In this document: positions 53,405 through 62,782 of the stretch, in pieces
How the letters are laid out: each line of letters opens with the position of its first letter
Position numbering within the stretch: position 1 is the stretch's first letter
Assembly: GCF_007003975.1 (NCBI RefSeq)
Contig: NZ_VFTC01000011.1
Coordinates: 113,979-177,978 of the forward strand
Length of the DNA: 64,000 nucleotides
Reading direction: 5' to 3'
Source: Mesorhizobium sp. WSM4306
Lineage (GTDB): Bacteria > Pseudomonadota > Alphaproteobacteria > Rhizobiales > Rhizobiaceae
Notes under the pieces: model-generated
Told to the model about the DNA's origin: nothing
The model's input: only the letters and a program-made list of their open reading frames with translations
The model's database searches: none
Position numbers and translations under genes: made by a program

Positions 53405-55066
53405 TCAATCGATGCGCCCGAACCAGGCGCCGTAGCCGCCGAGGCGGATCGAACCTGTGCCGGATTGTCCCGAAAAACCGTGCCCGGCCAATGGCTGCAG
53501 CGCCTGGCCGAGATCGACCTCGGCCGGCCTGCTGCCCAAATTGAAGACGCAGACGATTTGCTCATTGCCCTCGCGGCGGGTGAAGGCGACGGTGTCGCCT
53601 TCGCTTTCGATGAACTCGATGTCGCCTTTGGCCAGCGCCGGATGCTGACGGCGGAAGCCGAGAAAGCGCCGGTAGTGCTCGAGCAGCGAGGCGGCGTCGC
53701 CCTGCTGAACATTGACCGCTTGCGACAAATGCTTGCCCGGCACCGGCAGCCACGGTTTGGCCGTCGAAAAGCCGGCATTGCTGGCTGTCGCATCCCACAC
53801 CATCGGCGTGCGGCAGCCGTCGCGACCCTTGAATTCGGGCCAGAAGCGGATGCCGTAGGGGTCCTGCAGATCCTCGAACTTAAGCTCGGCTTCGTCCAGC
53901 CCAAGCTCCTCGCCCTGATAGAGGCAGACCGAACCGCGCAGCGACATCAACAGCGCCGAGATCACCTTGAGATAGGCGGCCGGATCGGCCTCATCGGCAG
54001 CCCAGCGCGAAGCCGGACGCATCACGTCATGGTTGGAGAAGGCCCAGCATGACCAGCCGTCGCTGGCGACCTTGCCGAAGGCTTCCAGCACCTGACGCAC
54101 CTTGGCGGCGCTGATCTTTTCCGGTGCCAGGAAGTCGAAGGAATAGCACATATGGACGCGCTTGCCGCCGGCCGTGTAGGCGGCGACCACTTCCAGCCCG
54201 CGCTGCGAATCGCCGACTTCGCCGACGGCGGCGGTTGCCGGATATTCGTCGAGCAGCGCCCGGAACCGTTCGAGGAAGGCGAGGTTCTCCGGCCGGCTCT
54301 TGTCGTAGATATGGTCCTGGTAGTTGTAGGGATTGACCGCCGGTGCGGTCTGGTCGTTGCGCTCTTCCGGCGGCAGCGGCGGGTTGTTTTCCAGTCCCTG
54401 GCTGTGGAAGTAGAAATTGATGGTGTCGAGGCGGAAGCCGTCAACGCCGCGCTCCAGCCAGAAGCGGGTGACGTCGAGCAACGCGTCCTGGACTTGCCTG
54501 TTGTGGAAGTTGAGGTCCGGCTGCTCGGACAGGAAGTTATGCAGATAATATTGCTGGCGACTTGTGTCCCACTGCCAGGCTGAGCCGCCGAAGATCGACA
54601 GCCAGTTGTTGGGCGGCGTGCCGTCCGGCCGGGCGTCGGCCCAGACATACCAGTCAGCCTTCGGGTTGCTGCGGTTGCTGCGGCTTTCCTTGAACCATGG
54701 ATGGATGTCGGCCGTGTGCGACAGCACTTCGTCGATCATCACCTTGAGACCGAGGTGATGGGCTTCCGCCACCAGCGCATCGAAATCGGCGAGCGTGCCG
54801 AACATCGGGTCGACGTCGCAATAGTCCGAGACGTCGTAGCCGAAATCCTTCATCGGCGACTTAAAGAAGGGCGAAATCCAGATGGCATCGACACCCAGCG
54901 AGGCGATGTAGGGCAGCCTGCGGATTATGCCCTTGAGGTCGCCTATGCCGTCGCCATTGGAGTCCTGGTAGGAGCGCGGATAGATCTGGTAGATCACCGC
55001 GCCCCGCCACCAGTCGCGATCGACGGCGAGATCGGGTTTCGAAGTCGCCTTCAAAGCGGATTGCAT
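53405..55066 (-). CDS. aglA: Alpha-glucosidase (GH13)
   Basis: This 553-residue cytoplasmic GH13 enzyme hydrolyses imported alpha-glucosides such as sucrose, maltose or trehalose. Region I is KVMIDEVLSHT, the nucleophile is in GVDGFRLDTINFY, the acid/base in AAVGEVGDS and the third Asp in FSNHDVMR. YQIYPRSYQDSNGDGIGDL is the usual N-terminal strand. The ATG at 55066 is chosen: AAAGGAGGT, overlapping the end of aglG, is an excellent SD. The frame continues upstream through aglG without similarity. Confidence 0.95.
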   Translation of the reverse strand: MQSALKATSKPDLAVDRDWWRGAVIYQIYPRSYQDSNGDGIGDLKGIIRRLPYIASLGVDAIWISPFFKSPMKDFGYDVSDYCDVDPMFGTLADFDALVAEAHHLGLKVMIDEVLSHTADIHPWFKESRSNRSNPKADWYVWADARPDGTPPNNWLSIFGGSAWQWDTSRQQYYLHNFLSEQPDLNFHNRQVQDALLDVTRFWLERGVDGFRLDTINFYFHSQGLENNPPLPPEERNDQTAPAVNPYNYQDHIYDKSRPENLAFLERFRALLDEYPATAAVGEVGDSQRGLEVVAAYTAGGKRVHMCYSFDFLAPEKISAAKVRQVLEAFGKVASDGWSCWAFSNHDVMRPASRWAADEADPAAYLKVISALLMSLRGSVCLYQGEELGLDEAELKFEDLQDPYGIRFWPEFKGRDGCRTPMVWDATASNAGFSTAKPWLPVPGKHLSQAVNVQQGDAASLLEHYRRFLGFRRQHPALAKGDIEFIESEGDTVAFTRREGNEQIVCVFNLGSRPAEVDLGQALQPLAGHGFSGQSGTGSIRLGGYGAWFGRID

Positions 55067-55071
55067 CAGTC

Positions 55072-56226
55072 TCAACCTCCTTTGACCGAGCCGGCCAGCA
55101 GCCCGCGGACGAAATAGCGCTGTAGCGAGAAGAACACGATCAGCGGAACGATGATGGTGACGAAGGCCGATGTCGTCAGGATCTCCCAGTCGCCGCCGCG
55201 CGAACCGAGCAGCGCATTGAGCTTGGCGGTCAGCACGATCTGATCGCCCTCGGTACCGAGGAAAACCATCGCCACCAACAAATCGTTCCACACCCACAGG
55301 AACTGGAAGATGGCGAAGGAGGCCAGCACCGGGAACGACAGCGGCAGCACGATCTTGACGAAGATCTCGAAATCGCTGGCGCCGTCGATGCGCGCCGATT
55401 CCATGATCTCTCGCGGCAGACCGGCAATATAGCTGCGCAAGAGATAGATGGCGAAGGGCAGGCCGAAGCCGGTATGCGCCAGCCAGATACCGAGATAGGT
55501 TTTCGACGGCACGCCGAAGAAAGTGCCGACGCCGTTGTAGAGTTTGAGCAACGGGATCAGCGACATCTGCAGCGGCACAACCAGCAGGCCGATGATGACC
55601 GCGATCAGCAGCGCGCGGCCGGGAAAGCGCATCCAGGCCAGCGCATAGGCGGCAAACGCCGCGATCAGGATCGGGATGACGGTCGACGGAATGGTGACGG
55701 TCAGCGAGTTCATAAACGAGCGGCCGATGCCTTCCGAAAACAGCACCGTGTTGTAATTGTCGGTGGTGAATTTCGGCGGCGCCGACGAGGCATAATAGAC
55801 GCGCTGGCCACGGTCGCCCTCAAAGGCTTTCGGCGACGACATGACGAAAGTCCCGTCGGCATTGAGCTGCAGCGTGACTCCGTCGCCGAGATCGGCAGTC
55901 GTGCCGGCCGGATATTGCGTCGGTGCCGCCGACTTGACGCCGAAAGCGCTGATGTTGCGGGCGGCAGCGTCGCCAAAGATGTTGCCGGCAAGCACGAATT
56001 TGCCGTCCTTCTCGACCTGCGCCGACGCCGGCGGCAACCGGCCGGCTTCAGTCTGGGTGGAACTGGAGAAGGAATTCCACCAGCCCGAGGCGATGATCTG
56101 GTCCTTGTCGCGCAGCGACGAGGCAAGGATGCCGAGCGTCGGCACGGTCCAGATGGCGACGAAGATGAGCACGGCGATGTGGACGCCGAAACGGCTGGCA
56201 AAGGATTTTCCGGTCGCGACGGCCAT
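55072..56226 (-). CDS. aglG: Alpha-glucoside ABC transporter permease, large type
   Basis: This 384-residue inner-membrane permease has one N-terminal membrane segment (HIAVLIFVAIWTVPTLGILA), a periplasmic insert of about 120 residues, then the usual five membrane segments. The EAA loop (LPREIMESARIDGASDFEIFVKI) near residue 272 contacts the ATPase. The large insert is a feature of AglG-type permeases. It follows aglF by 1 base and is translationally tied to it. Confidence 0.94.
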   Translation of the reverse strand: MAVATGKSFASRFGVHIAVLIFVAIWTVPTLGILASSLRDKDQIIASGWWNSFSSSTQTEAGRLPPASAQVEKDGKFVLAGNIFGDAAARNISAFGVKSAAPTQYPAGTTADLGDGVTLQLNADGTFVMSSPKAFEGDRGQRVYYASSAPPKFTTDNYNTVLFSEGIGRSFMNSLTVTIPSTVIPILIAAFAAYALAWMRFPGRALLIAVIIGLLVVPLQMSLIPLLKLYNGVGTFFGVPSKTYLGIWLAHTGFGLPFAIYLLRSYIAGLPREIMESARIDGASDFEIFVKIVLPLSFPVLASFAIFQFLWVWNDLLVAMVFLGTEGDQIVLTAKLNALLGSRGGDWEILTTSAFVTIIVPLIVFFSLQRYFVRGLLAGSVKGG

Positions 56227-56227
56227 C

Positions 56228-57241
56228 TCAATGTCCTCCCGTCTCTTTGTTCGCCTGGCGAATGTTCCAGACCATGATCGGGATGACCGCTATCATGATG
56301 ATGATGGCTATTGTTGCGCCGCGGCCGAAATCGCCGCCGCCGCGGAACATCCAGTCGAACATCAGATTGGCCAGCACCTGGCTGTTCCACTGGCCGTTGG
56401 TCATGGTCAGCACGATGTCGAACACTTTCAGCACCAGGATGGTGATCGTCGTCCAGACCACGGCAATGGTGCCCCAGATCTGCGGTACCATGATCTTCCA
56501 GAAGATCTGGAACGGATTGGCGCCGTCGATGACCGCGGCTTCGAGTGTCTCCTCGGGGATGCCGCGTAGCGCCGAAGACAGGATGACCATGGCAAAGCCG
56601 GTCTGGATCCAGATCAGGATGATCATCAGGAAGAAATTGTTCCAGAACGGCAGCGATATCCAGACCTGCGGCTGGCCGCCGAAATACTGGATGATGGCGT
56701 TGAGCAGGCCGATCTGCGTCTGGCCCTCGCCGCGATATTCGTAGATGAATTTCCAGATCACGCTGGCGCCGACGAAGGAAATCGCCAGCGGCAGGAAGAT
56801 CAGGCTCTTGGCTATCGTGCCCCACCAGATCTTGTCGGTGAGCACGGCGATGATCAGCCCGAGGAAGGTACAGGCCGCCGGCACCACTGCCAGCCAGATG
56901 ATGTTGTTGAGGATCGAGTTGCGAAACTCGCGGTCGCCGAACGCCCATTCATAGTTGGCGAAGCCGACAAGATGCTGGCCGCCGCGGTCGAGGAAGGACA
57001 GCCAGAGCGTCGCCACCACCGGGTAGATCAGATAGACGGTGAGGATGATCATCGCTGGGCCGACGAACAGCCACGGACGGACCAGCCCTTGCCGGCGCAG
57101 ATTGTCGATGGCCGCAGCCCCGGCGACGCCGCGCGACGGGAATATCAGGTCAACCAGCTTGTTGGCGCCCCAGAAATAGGCGACGCAGCCGCCGACGCCG
57201 ATGATGATGACAAAAATGGCCGATAAGATCTGAGCCGCCAT
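56228..57241 (-). CDS. aglF: Alpha-glucoside ABC transporter permease
   Basis: This 337-residue permease has about eight hydrophobic segments, starting with ILSAIFVIIIGVGGCVAYF. The EAA loop GIPEETLEAAVIDGANPFQIF is near residue 225. It pairs with AglG. GGGAGAGGG gives a strong SD at the ATG. A stem-loop in the 218-base gap to aglE probably keeps permease expression below that of the binding protein. Confidence 0.94.
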   Translation of the reverse strand: MAAQILSAIFVIIIGVGGCVAYFWGANKLVDLIFPSRGVAGAAAIDNLRRQGLVRPWLFVGPAMIILTVYLIYPVVATLWLSFLDRGGQHLVGFANYEWAFGDREFRNSILNNIIWLAVVPAACTFLGLIIAVLTDKIWWGTIAKSLIFLPLAISFVGASVIWKFIYEYRGEGQTQIGLLNAIIQYFGGQPQVWISLPFWNNFFLMIILIWIQTGFAMVILSSALRGIPEETLEAAVIDGANPFQIFWKIMVPQIWGTIAVVWTTITILVLKVFDIVLTMTNGQWNSQVLANLMFDWMFRGGGDFGRGATIAIIIMIAVIPIMVWNIRQANKETGGH

Positions 57242-57361
57242 GGGTCCCTCTCCCTGCGCATGATCGGCCGGGCCTTGAACAGCCCTGGCGATGTGGCGAT
57301 GCGTCGATTTAAGTTATTCGGAACGAACGAACGCAAATCGGTCCGGCGTACGGCGCCGGTC

Positions 57362-57388
57362 GGATCCGGGCCAACAAGGCCCGGATCC
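57362..57388 (-). terminator. Stem-loop between aglE and aglF
   Basis: GGATCCGGGCC / GGCCCGGATCC, a perfect 11-bp stem with a 5-base loop, no T-run. It is typical of elements that protect the upstream binding-protein message and lower read-through into permease genes. Confidence 0.75.
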
Positions 57389-57459
57389 AGTCTGTGGAGG
57401 ACGTCCTAAAAACTGCAGCCTGAGCGGCTGCTGACTCGCCGTGATTACGTGGCGGCTGA

Positions 57460-58815
57460 TTACTTGATCGCGTCCCAGCTCTTCTGGATGTCGGTGGCGA
57501 CATCCTGCGCCGACTTGCCGCCGACCAGGTCGATCATGCCGGTCCAGAAGGCGCCGGCGCCGATCTTGCCCGGCATCAAGTCCGAGCCGTCGAAACGGAA
57601 GGTCGAAGCGTTGGCCAGGATATCGCCCTGCTTCTTCAGCGCGTCGCTGGCATAGGCATCCTTGTTGACCGACTTGAGCGGCGTCACGAAGCCGCCCTGG
57701 GCCATCCAGATTTCATGCGCCAGCGGCATCTTCAGGAATTCGATAAAGGCGCGTGCACCCTTCGAATCCTTGGTGATCATGGCGAGCGTACCGGCGCCGA
57801 GCACGGGCGTGCCCAGTTCAGGCTTGGACGCATAGGGCGGGAAGTAGAAGAAGTCGGCATCCTGGCCCACCTTGGTGCCTTCCGGGAAGAAGGTCGGGAT
57901 GAACGAGGCCTGATGGTGCAGGTAGCATTTCGGCGGGACCGAGAAGAGGCCCTTGGGGCTGTCGCGGAAGTCGGTCGCGGCAACCGCCTTGGCGCCGCCA
58001 TCGACCATCTTGTCGTCGGTGGCGATCTTGCCGAAGATGTCGATGGCGTTGACCACCGCCGGGTCATTGAACGGGATCTCGTTCTTCACCCACTTGTCGT
58101 AGACGTCAGGCGCCTGGGTGCGCAGCATGATGTCTTCGACCCAGTCGGTCGCCGGCCAGCCGGTGGCGCCGCCCGAGCCGAGACCGATGCACCACGGCGT
58201 GCCGCCGTCGGCGATGATCTTCTTCTCAAGATCGGCTAGCTCTTCCTGGGTCTTGGGAACCTTGTAGCCGGCTTCCTCGAAATTGTCCGGCGAGTACCAG
58301 ACCAGCGATTTCACGTCGGCCTTGTAGGGGAAGGCGAAGAAGCCCGGCTTGCCGTCCTTGTCCTTGAAGGTGCCGAGGTCGACCCATGACTGGCCGGCGC
58401 CGTAATTGTCCTTCACCCATTTGGCGGTGTCGTCGCCGAGCGGCGTCAGCAGGCCCTTGGAAGCCAGATCCTGGATCAGGCCCGGCTGCGGCAGCACGGC
58501 GATGTTGGGCGGGCTGCCGGCCTGGGTGTCGATGACAATCTGTTGTTCGTAATTCTCCGACGAGGAGTATTTGATCTCGGCGCCGGTGGCTTCCTGGAAA
58601 TATTCGAGAACCGTGCGGATGAGACCTTCGTCCTCGCCGCGCCAGGGTCCGAAGATGGTCAGCGTCTCGCCCTTGAGATCGACCTTTTTCAGCTCTTCGT
58701 AGTTGGCCCAGTTGAAGCGCTTGTCTTCACCCGGCTTGAATTTTAGTTCGGCTTGCGCCGGCAGGCTCAGGGCGAGCGTTGCAAACGCGGCGCCAAGCAG
58801 AAGCATCTTCTTCAT
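57460..58815 (-). CDS. aglE: Alpha-glucoside-binding periplasmic protein
   Basis: This 451-residue family 1 solute-binding protein has a signal peptide at residues 1-22 (KKMLLLGAAFATLALSLPAQA). The mature part starts with ELKFKPGEDKRF and contains LTIFGPWRGEDEGLIRTV and an aromatic-rich binding cleft. The ATG at 58815 has GGGAGGA 6 bases upstream. It is the first gene of the leftward operon and starts 113 bases downstream of a perfect palindromic operator. Confidence 0.95.
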   Translation of the reverse strand: MKKMLLLGAAFATLALSLPAQAELKFKPGEDKRFNWANYEELKKVDLKGETLTIFGPWRGEDEGLIRTVLEYFQEATGAEIKYSSSENYEQQIVIDTQAGSPPNIAVLPQPGLIQDLASKGLLTPLGDDTAKWVKDNYGAGQSWVDLGTFKDKDGKPGFFAFPYKADVKSLVWYSPDNFEEAGYKVPKTQEELADLEKKIIADGGTPWCIGLGSGGATGWPATDWVEDIMLRTQAPDVYDKWVKNEIPFNDPAVVNAIDIFGKIATDDKMVDGGAKAVAATDFRDSPKGLFSVPPKCYLHHQASFIPTFFPEGTKVGQDADFFYFPPYASKPELGTPVLGAGTLAMITKDSKGARAFIEFLKMPLAHEIWMAQGGFVTPLKSVNKDAYASDALKKQGDILANASTFRFDGSDLMPGKIGAGAFWTGMIDLVGGKSAQDVATDIQKSWDAIK

Positions 58816-58910
58816 CGCATTCCTCCCAGTGGTCACATACACCCGGACGGAACCTCCATTCCGCCCGCCGACGCCGCAGGACTGTGACTCACTCGGAAAG
58901 GAACCGCAAC

Positions 58911-58941
58911 CTTTCGAAAGAGTCTTCCAAAGCGCTTTGGT
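58911..58941. promoter_or_regulatory. AglR operator region upstream of aglE
   Basis: CCAAAGCGCTTTGG (58928-58941) is a perfect 14-base palindrome of the LacI-operator kind with a central CG-type step. CTTTCGAAAG (58911-58920), another perfect palindrome, lies 7 bases to its left. A third related site (AAAGCGCTTT) is at 59150. Together they control the divergent aglE and aglR promoters. Confidence 0.85.
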
Positions 58942-59149
58942 CTTTTTGATCTCGCCATTGAATCCAATGGAAGTCAAGAGGGTAGCGGGCTAATCGATTT
59001 ATTTTTGGGCTGCAACACTTGAGAAAGTGCACTGCAGCACAGTTTTTTGGCGATGCAGCAGCGTATTATGCTTCAAACTGGCCGGACCAGTGCGTATGGT
59101 CCCATGGGCCGGCAGCGCTCTTCATGGCGCCCGTGCGGATCCAAAATTA

Positions 59150-59159
59150 AAAGCGCTTT
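59150..59159. promoter_or_regulatory. AglR operator upstream of aglR
   Basis: AAAGCGCTTT repeats the core of the operator at 58928 and is just 5 bases before the SD of aglR, so it should mediate autorepression. With the aglE-side operator 220 bases away, DNA looping is possible. Confidence 0.8.
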
Positions 59160-59178
59160 GGGGCTTGGAGGCCTCCCG

Positions 59179-60201
59179 GTGAACCTGAAACAGCTCTCCC
59201 ATATGCTGGCTCTGTCGCAGACAACGGTCAGCCGTGCGCTGAACGGCTATCCGGAGGTCAACGAGGAAACCCGCCGGCGCGTGGTGGATGCCGCCAAGCG
59301 CCACGGCTACCGGCCCAACCCGAGCGCGCGCCGCCTGGCGACCGGCAAGACCGGCATGATCGGCTATGTCCTGCCGACCGGCGCCTCGGTCGATATCGAT
59401 CCGCATTTTGTCGAGTTCCTCTCCGGCCTGGGCGACTATGCCCGCTCGCACGAACTCGACCTCGTTCTGTCGCCGGCAGACGCCGACGACCAGGAGACCA
59501 CCTATCGGCGCATCGTCGCCAATCGCCAGGTCGACGCCGTCTACATCTCCTCGCCGCGGCCGGCCGACCGGCGGGTGGCGCTGGTCAACACGCTGGGCAT
59601 CCCCTTCATCGTCCATGGCCGCAGCGACGGCTTCGACTTCGATTACCCGTTCACCGACATCGACAATGAGGGCGCCTTCCACGAGGCGGCCCGGCTGCTG
59701 GTCCAGCTCGGCCATCGCCGGCTGGCGCTGATCAATGGCGACGACCGCGAGACCTTCGCCATCCACCGTGAGCGCGGCATGCGCCGCGCGCTGGCCGCCA
59801 GCGGCCTGGCGCTCGGCGAGCGCCATGTCTGCTCGGTGACGATGACCGAGGAGAACGGCTATCGCGCTGCACGGCGCCTGCTCGAACAGAGCGAGCCGCC
59901 AACAGCGATCGCCTGTTCCAGCCTGATCATGTCGCTCGGCGTCGTGCGCGCGGTGCGCGACCTTGGCCTGACCATTCCCGGCGACCTGTCGTTGATTGCC
60001 CATGACGACGTTTTTCCATGGCTGAAGCCGGAAAATTTTTCCGTTCCGCTGTCGACGACACGCTCGTCGATCCGCCTTGCCGGCGCCCGCGTCGCCGAGC
60101 GGTTGGCGGCGCGCATTTCCGGCCTGGAAGAAGGCGCGCGAGGCGAGGTCTGGCCGGTCGACCTGGTGGTCAGGGGATCGGTGGCCGGCGCGCCGACCTG
60201 A
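59179..60201 (+). CDS. aglR: LacI-family repressor of the agl operon
   Basis: This 340-residue regulator starts directly with the DNA-binding helices (VNLKQLSHMLALSQTTVSRALNGYPEVNEETRRRV), including the hinge RRLATGKTGMIGYVLP. A periplasmic-binding-protein-like sensor domain follows (DHF-type YRRIVANRQVDAVYISSPRP, LIAHDDVFPWLKPENFSVPLSTT). GTG at 59179 is chosen because GGAGG lies 7-8 bases upstream; an extension of 44 codons upstream runs through the operator and has no similarity. It diverges from aglE. Confidence 0.92.
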   Translation: MNLKQLSHMLALSQTTVSRALNGYPEVNEETRRRVVDAAKRHGYRPNPSARRLATGKTGMIGYVLPTGASVDIDPHFVEFLSGLGDYARSHELDLVLSPADADDQETTYRRIVANRQVDAVYISSPRPADRRVALVNTLGIPFIVHGRSDGFDFDYPFTDIDNEGAFHEAARLLVQLGHRRLALINGDDRETFAIHRERGMRRALAASGLALGERHVCSVTMTEENGYRAARRLLEQSEPPTAIACSSLIMSLGVVRAVRDLGLTIPGDLSLIAHDDVFPWLKPENFSVPLSTTRSSIRLAGARVAERLAARISGLEEGARGEVWPVDLVVRGSVAGAPT

Positions 60202-60237
60202 GGTCAATTCGGTCAGTCCGCTGGGCCGAATTCGACC
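60202..60237 (+). terminator. Hairpin after aglR
   Basis: GGTC-AATTCGG and CCGAATT-C-GACC pair into an 11-bp stem with one bulged C immediately past the aglR stop. A CCCCTTG sequence follows, with no proper T-run, so this is a probable but not strong terminator. Confidence 0.55.
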
Positions 60238-60321
60238 CCTTGCGGACGTTGACTGCAGATAGATTGAAATGTCGTGGGATAACGGTCTGCCTGGGTCTGT
60301 CCTTGATTTGGCTTCTACAGG

Positions 60322-61716
60322 GTGTCAACCAGTAAGCCAGAGCCATCGACCAGCCTACAGGTGCGCCACTTGCCCACATTCCCGTTCTCCGAAACGGATC
60401 CAATCCAGCATCCAGGTCCACCGCCGAAGAGTTCGGAGGTGGTGGTCATTGGTGGCGGTGTTATCGGCGTAACGACAGCGCTTTTCCTTGCGGCGCGGAA
60501 CATCCCGGTGACGCTGGTGGAAAAAGGACGCGTTGCGGCCGAACAGTCCTCTCGAAACTGGGGCTGGATCCGAAAGCAGGGACGAGACGCGGATGAACTG
60601 CCCATCGTCATCGAGGCTATTCGCCTGTGGCGGCAACTGGCTGAGGAATGCGGCGAAGACATCGGCCTGACCCAGACAGGCGTGACCTATTTGGCAAACT
60701 CGGACAAGGACATGGCCGGCTTCGAAGCGTTCATGAAGATCGCCGCGATCCATGATCTCGACACGCGCCTCCTGGACGGTGACGAAACCGCGAAGCTCAT
60801 CAAAGGCATGTCGCGCGCATTCAAGGGCGCGATGACGACACCATCCGACATGCGTGCGGAACCTTGGCTGGCGGTGCCGGCGCTTGCCCGGCTTGCCGTC
60901 CGAAAGGGCGTCAAAATCGTCGAGAATTGCGCGGCGCGTGCCCTCGAAGTCTCGGGCGGCAAGGTCAAAGGCGTGTGGACCGAGGCGGGGTATATCGAGA
61001 CCTCAAACGTACTGGTCGCCGGAGGCGCCTGGTCGTCGCTTTTCCTGAGAAGACACGGCGTCTCCATCCCACAACTCAGCGTCAGGGTTACCGTTGCCGC
61101 AACGGAGCCCTTGCCCGAGATCTATGCAGGTGCGGCGACTGACGAACACATCGCTTTCAGGCGCCGGCAGGATGGCGGCTACACGCTCGCCGCGGGCGGC
61201 AGCCATTTGCACTACGTGGGGCCGGACGCATTCCGTCACGCCACCAAATACCTTCCGGCCCTCAGGGACAATCCGCTGGGAACACGCTACTTTCCGTTCG
61301 CGCCGTCAGGTTACCCCGATGCCTGGTCGACGCCGCGCGATTGGGTGCCGGATTCGCATAGCCCTTTCGAGAGAATGCGGGTGCTCAGCCCGGCCCCTGA
61401 ACAGGCCCGTCTGCGTTCGATAGAACGCAAGTTCAAGCACCTCTTTCCACAGTTCGAAACCGTTCGCCTGAAGGCCGGCTGGGGCGGCATGATCGACGCC
61501 ATGCCCGACGTCGTCCCCGTCGTGGATCGGGTAGAGGCAGTCGGCGGCCTTTTTGTCGCGACGGGAATGAGCGGCCACGGCTTCGGGATCGGGCCCGGCA
61601 TAGGTCGCGTCGTTGCCGACCTGATCGCGGGAAACGAGACCGGACACGACCTCAGCCGCTTTCGGCTGTCGCGCTTCTATGATGGAAGCCCCGTCCGGTT
61701 GGGTCCGGCCCTCTGA
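60322..61716 (+). CDS. FAD-dependent amino-acid oxidase/dehydrogenase (DAO family)
   Basis: This is a 464-residue DAO-family flavoprotein. The dinucleotide loop is VVVIGGGVIGVTTALFLAARN, then SSRNWGWIRKQGRDADELP, a motif common in this opine/D-amino-acid/sarcosine-type branch. VLVAGGAWSS sits near residue 230 and GLFVATGMSGHGFGIGPGIG near the C-terminus. The substrate is unknown; a secondary or D-amino acid is likely. The start is uncertain: GTG at 60322 has a weak SD and another in-frame GTG at 60361 is equally possible. The gene ends before a GTGGCG/CGCCAC hairpin. Confidence 0.87.
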   Translation: MSTSKPEPSTSLQVRHLPTFPFSETDPIQHPGPPPKSSEVVVIGGGVIGVTTALFLAARNIPVTLVEKGRVAAEQSSRNWGWIRKQGRDADELPIVIEAIRLWRQLAEECGEDIGLTQTGVTYLANSDKDMAGFEAFMKIAAIHDLDTRLLDGDETAKLIKGMSRAFKGAMTTPSDMRAEPWLAVPALARLAVRKGVKIVENCAARALEVSGGKVKGVWTEAGYIETSNVLVAGGAWSSLFLRRHGVSIPQLSVRVTVAATEPLPEIYAGAATDEHIAFRRRQDGGYTLAAGGSHLHYVGPDAFRHATKYLPALRDNPLGTRYFPFAPSGYPDAWSTPRDWVPDSHSPFERMRVLSPAPEQARLRSIERKFKHLFPQFETVRLKAGWGGMIDAMPDVVPVVDRVEAVGGLFVATGMSGHGFGIGPGIGRVVADLIAGNETGHDLSRFRLSRFYDGSPVRLGPAL

Positions 61717-61720
61717 ATTG

Positions 61721-61746
61721 GTGGCGCGTATCCGCCACTTCTTCTT
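61721..61746 (+). terminator. Terminator after the DAO-family gene
   Basis: GTGGCG / CGCCAC with a 6-base loop is followed by TTCTTCTTCG, a moderately T-rich tail. It lies 5 bases past the stop. Confidence 0.65.
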
Positions 61747-61927
61747 CGTCGCCGCCTTCGTGTCCAGCCACCCGTAGCCAAAATCCCTCGCGTAGTTCAT
61801 CTGCGATTTTGTTACCGAACGTCGGTTTCGGTGCAACCTTGCAGATACAAATGTGGAGCATTTAACAGACTGTTGAGCGGCTGCGTTGGCATAGCCCGAG
61901 ACACCGAAAGCTCTACAGGAGAAGAAC

Positions 61928-62104
61928 ATGTCAGTGTTTGAAACGGTCGCGCGCTACGGGGCGGCCATCAAAAACGCCCGTGAAGCACGAAAATCCGAAC
62001 GCGTTCTGAACAGCCTGCCATTGGAAATTCAAAAGGACATTGGCTGGCCGGTTACGCCGCGCCAGAAAAGGCTCTCATCCAACAGCTGGGGCCGGATTCT
62101 CTGA
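61928..62104 (+). CDS. DUF1127-like miniprotein
   Basis: This 58-residue basic protein begins MSVFETVARYGAAIKNAREA, continues with SERVLNSLPLEIQKDIGWP and ends NSWGRIL. AGGAG lies 6 bases before the ATG. The LNSLP-x-x-IQKDIGWP segment resembles the end of the DUF1127/YjiS-type proteins, small regulators that in alphaproteobacteria can bind RNA or tune phosphate and carbon responses. It is alone between two unrelated genes. The SD and the match make it a good candidate despite its size. Confidence 0.75.
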   Translation: MSVFETVARYGAAIKNAREARKSERVLNSLPLEIQKDIGWPVTPRQKRLSSNSWGRIL

Positions 62105-62215
62105 GCGAAGCCAGTCGATCCCACGCCCACTCCCATGCTGCGTACAATACGTCCGTGGGAAGACAATGCGTCCGCTGAAAAGTCGGACCCTCATTTATCA
62201 ACAGGAGTACGAGAT

Positions 62216-62782
62216 ATGACCAAACACACGGAAACCGTTACCAATGGTGTCAACGTAGCCGCCCTGCTTGGCGCCCGCGAGGCACTGAAGGATGCCCCCG
62301 AGGCCGCAGGGTTCAAGTGGCGCGCGACGAGTGAGTGGGTCAAGGGAACCCACAACCGAGCTACAGTCGACGGATTCTTCGGCCTGGGCGCAGAACAGAA
62401 GCATCGCCAGACCTACAAGTTCGAGTCCGATCATCCGGAAATCTTTGCGTCCGAGGACAAGGGGGCGACACCCGTCGAGTTTGTGCTGGTCGGCCTGGCA
62501 GGCTGCCTGACCGCGGGCATCGCGGCTGTTGCGCAAAATCGCAACATCCAGCTCCACTCGGTCAAGGCCACGCTCGAAGCGGGCATGAATATCCAGGGCA
62601 TCCTCGGCATCGATCCGGACGTGCGCAACGGCTTCGACGGCATCAAAGTGCACTACGATATTGACGCGGACGCCAGCGCGGAAGACATCGCCGCTCTCGT
62701 CGCGCAGTCGCAGAAGCGCTCAGCCGTCTTTGACGTGATCACCAACCCGACCGATGTAACGGTCACCTCGAGCAAGTCCTGA
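62216..62782 (+). CDS. OsmC-family peroxiredoxin-like protein
   Basis: This is a 188-residue OsmC/Ohr-family protein. The catalytic Cys is in GLAGCLTAGIAAVAQNRNI near residue 100. Only one Cys is obvious in the sequence, and this fits the YhfA-like or "OsmC-like" branch better than two-Cys Ohr enzymes. It may detoxify organic peroxides or bind a thiol-containing ligand. The ATG at 62216 has AGGAG 8 bases upstream. Its stop overlaps the ATG of the next gene, so the two are coupled. Confidence 0.88.
   Translation: MTKHTETVTNGVNVAALLGAREALKDAPEAAGFKWRATSEWVKGTHNRATVDGFFGLGAEQKHRQTYKFESDHPEIFASEDKGATPVEFVLVGLAGCLTAGIAAVAQNRNIQLHSVKATLEAGMNIQGILGIDPDVRNGFDGIKVHYDIDADASAEDIAALVAQSQKRSAVFDVITNPTDVTVTSSKS

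Noticed and set aside
61790..61830. Minus-strand frame starting MNYARDFGYGWLDTKAATKKK
   Set aside because: Composition is protein-like for about 25 residues, but it runs into the antisense of the DAO-family gene and its terminator, with no SD that I trust.
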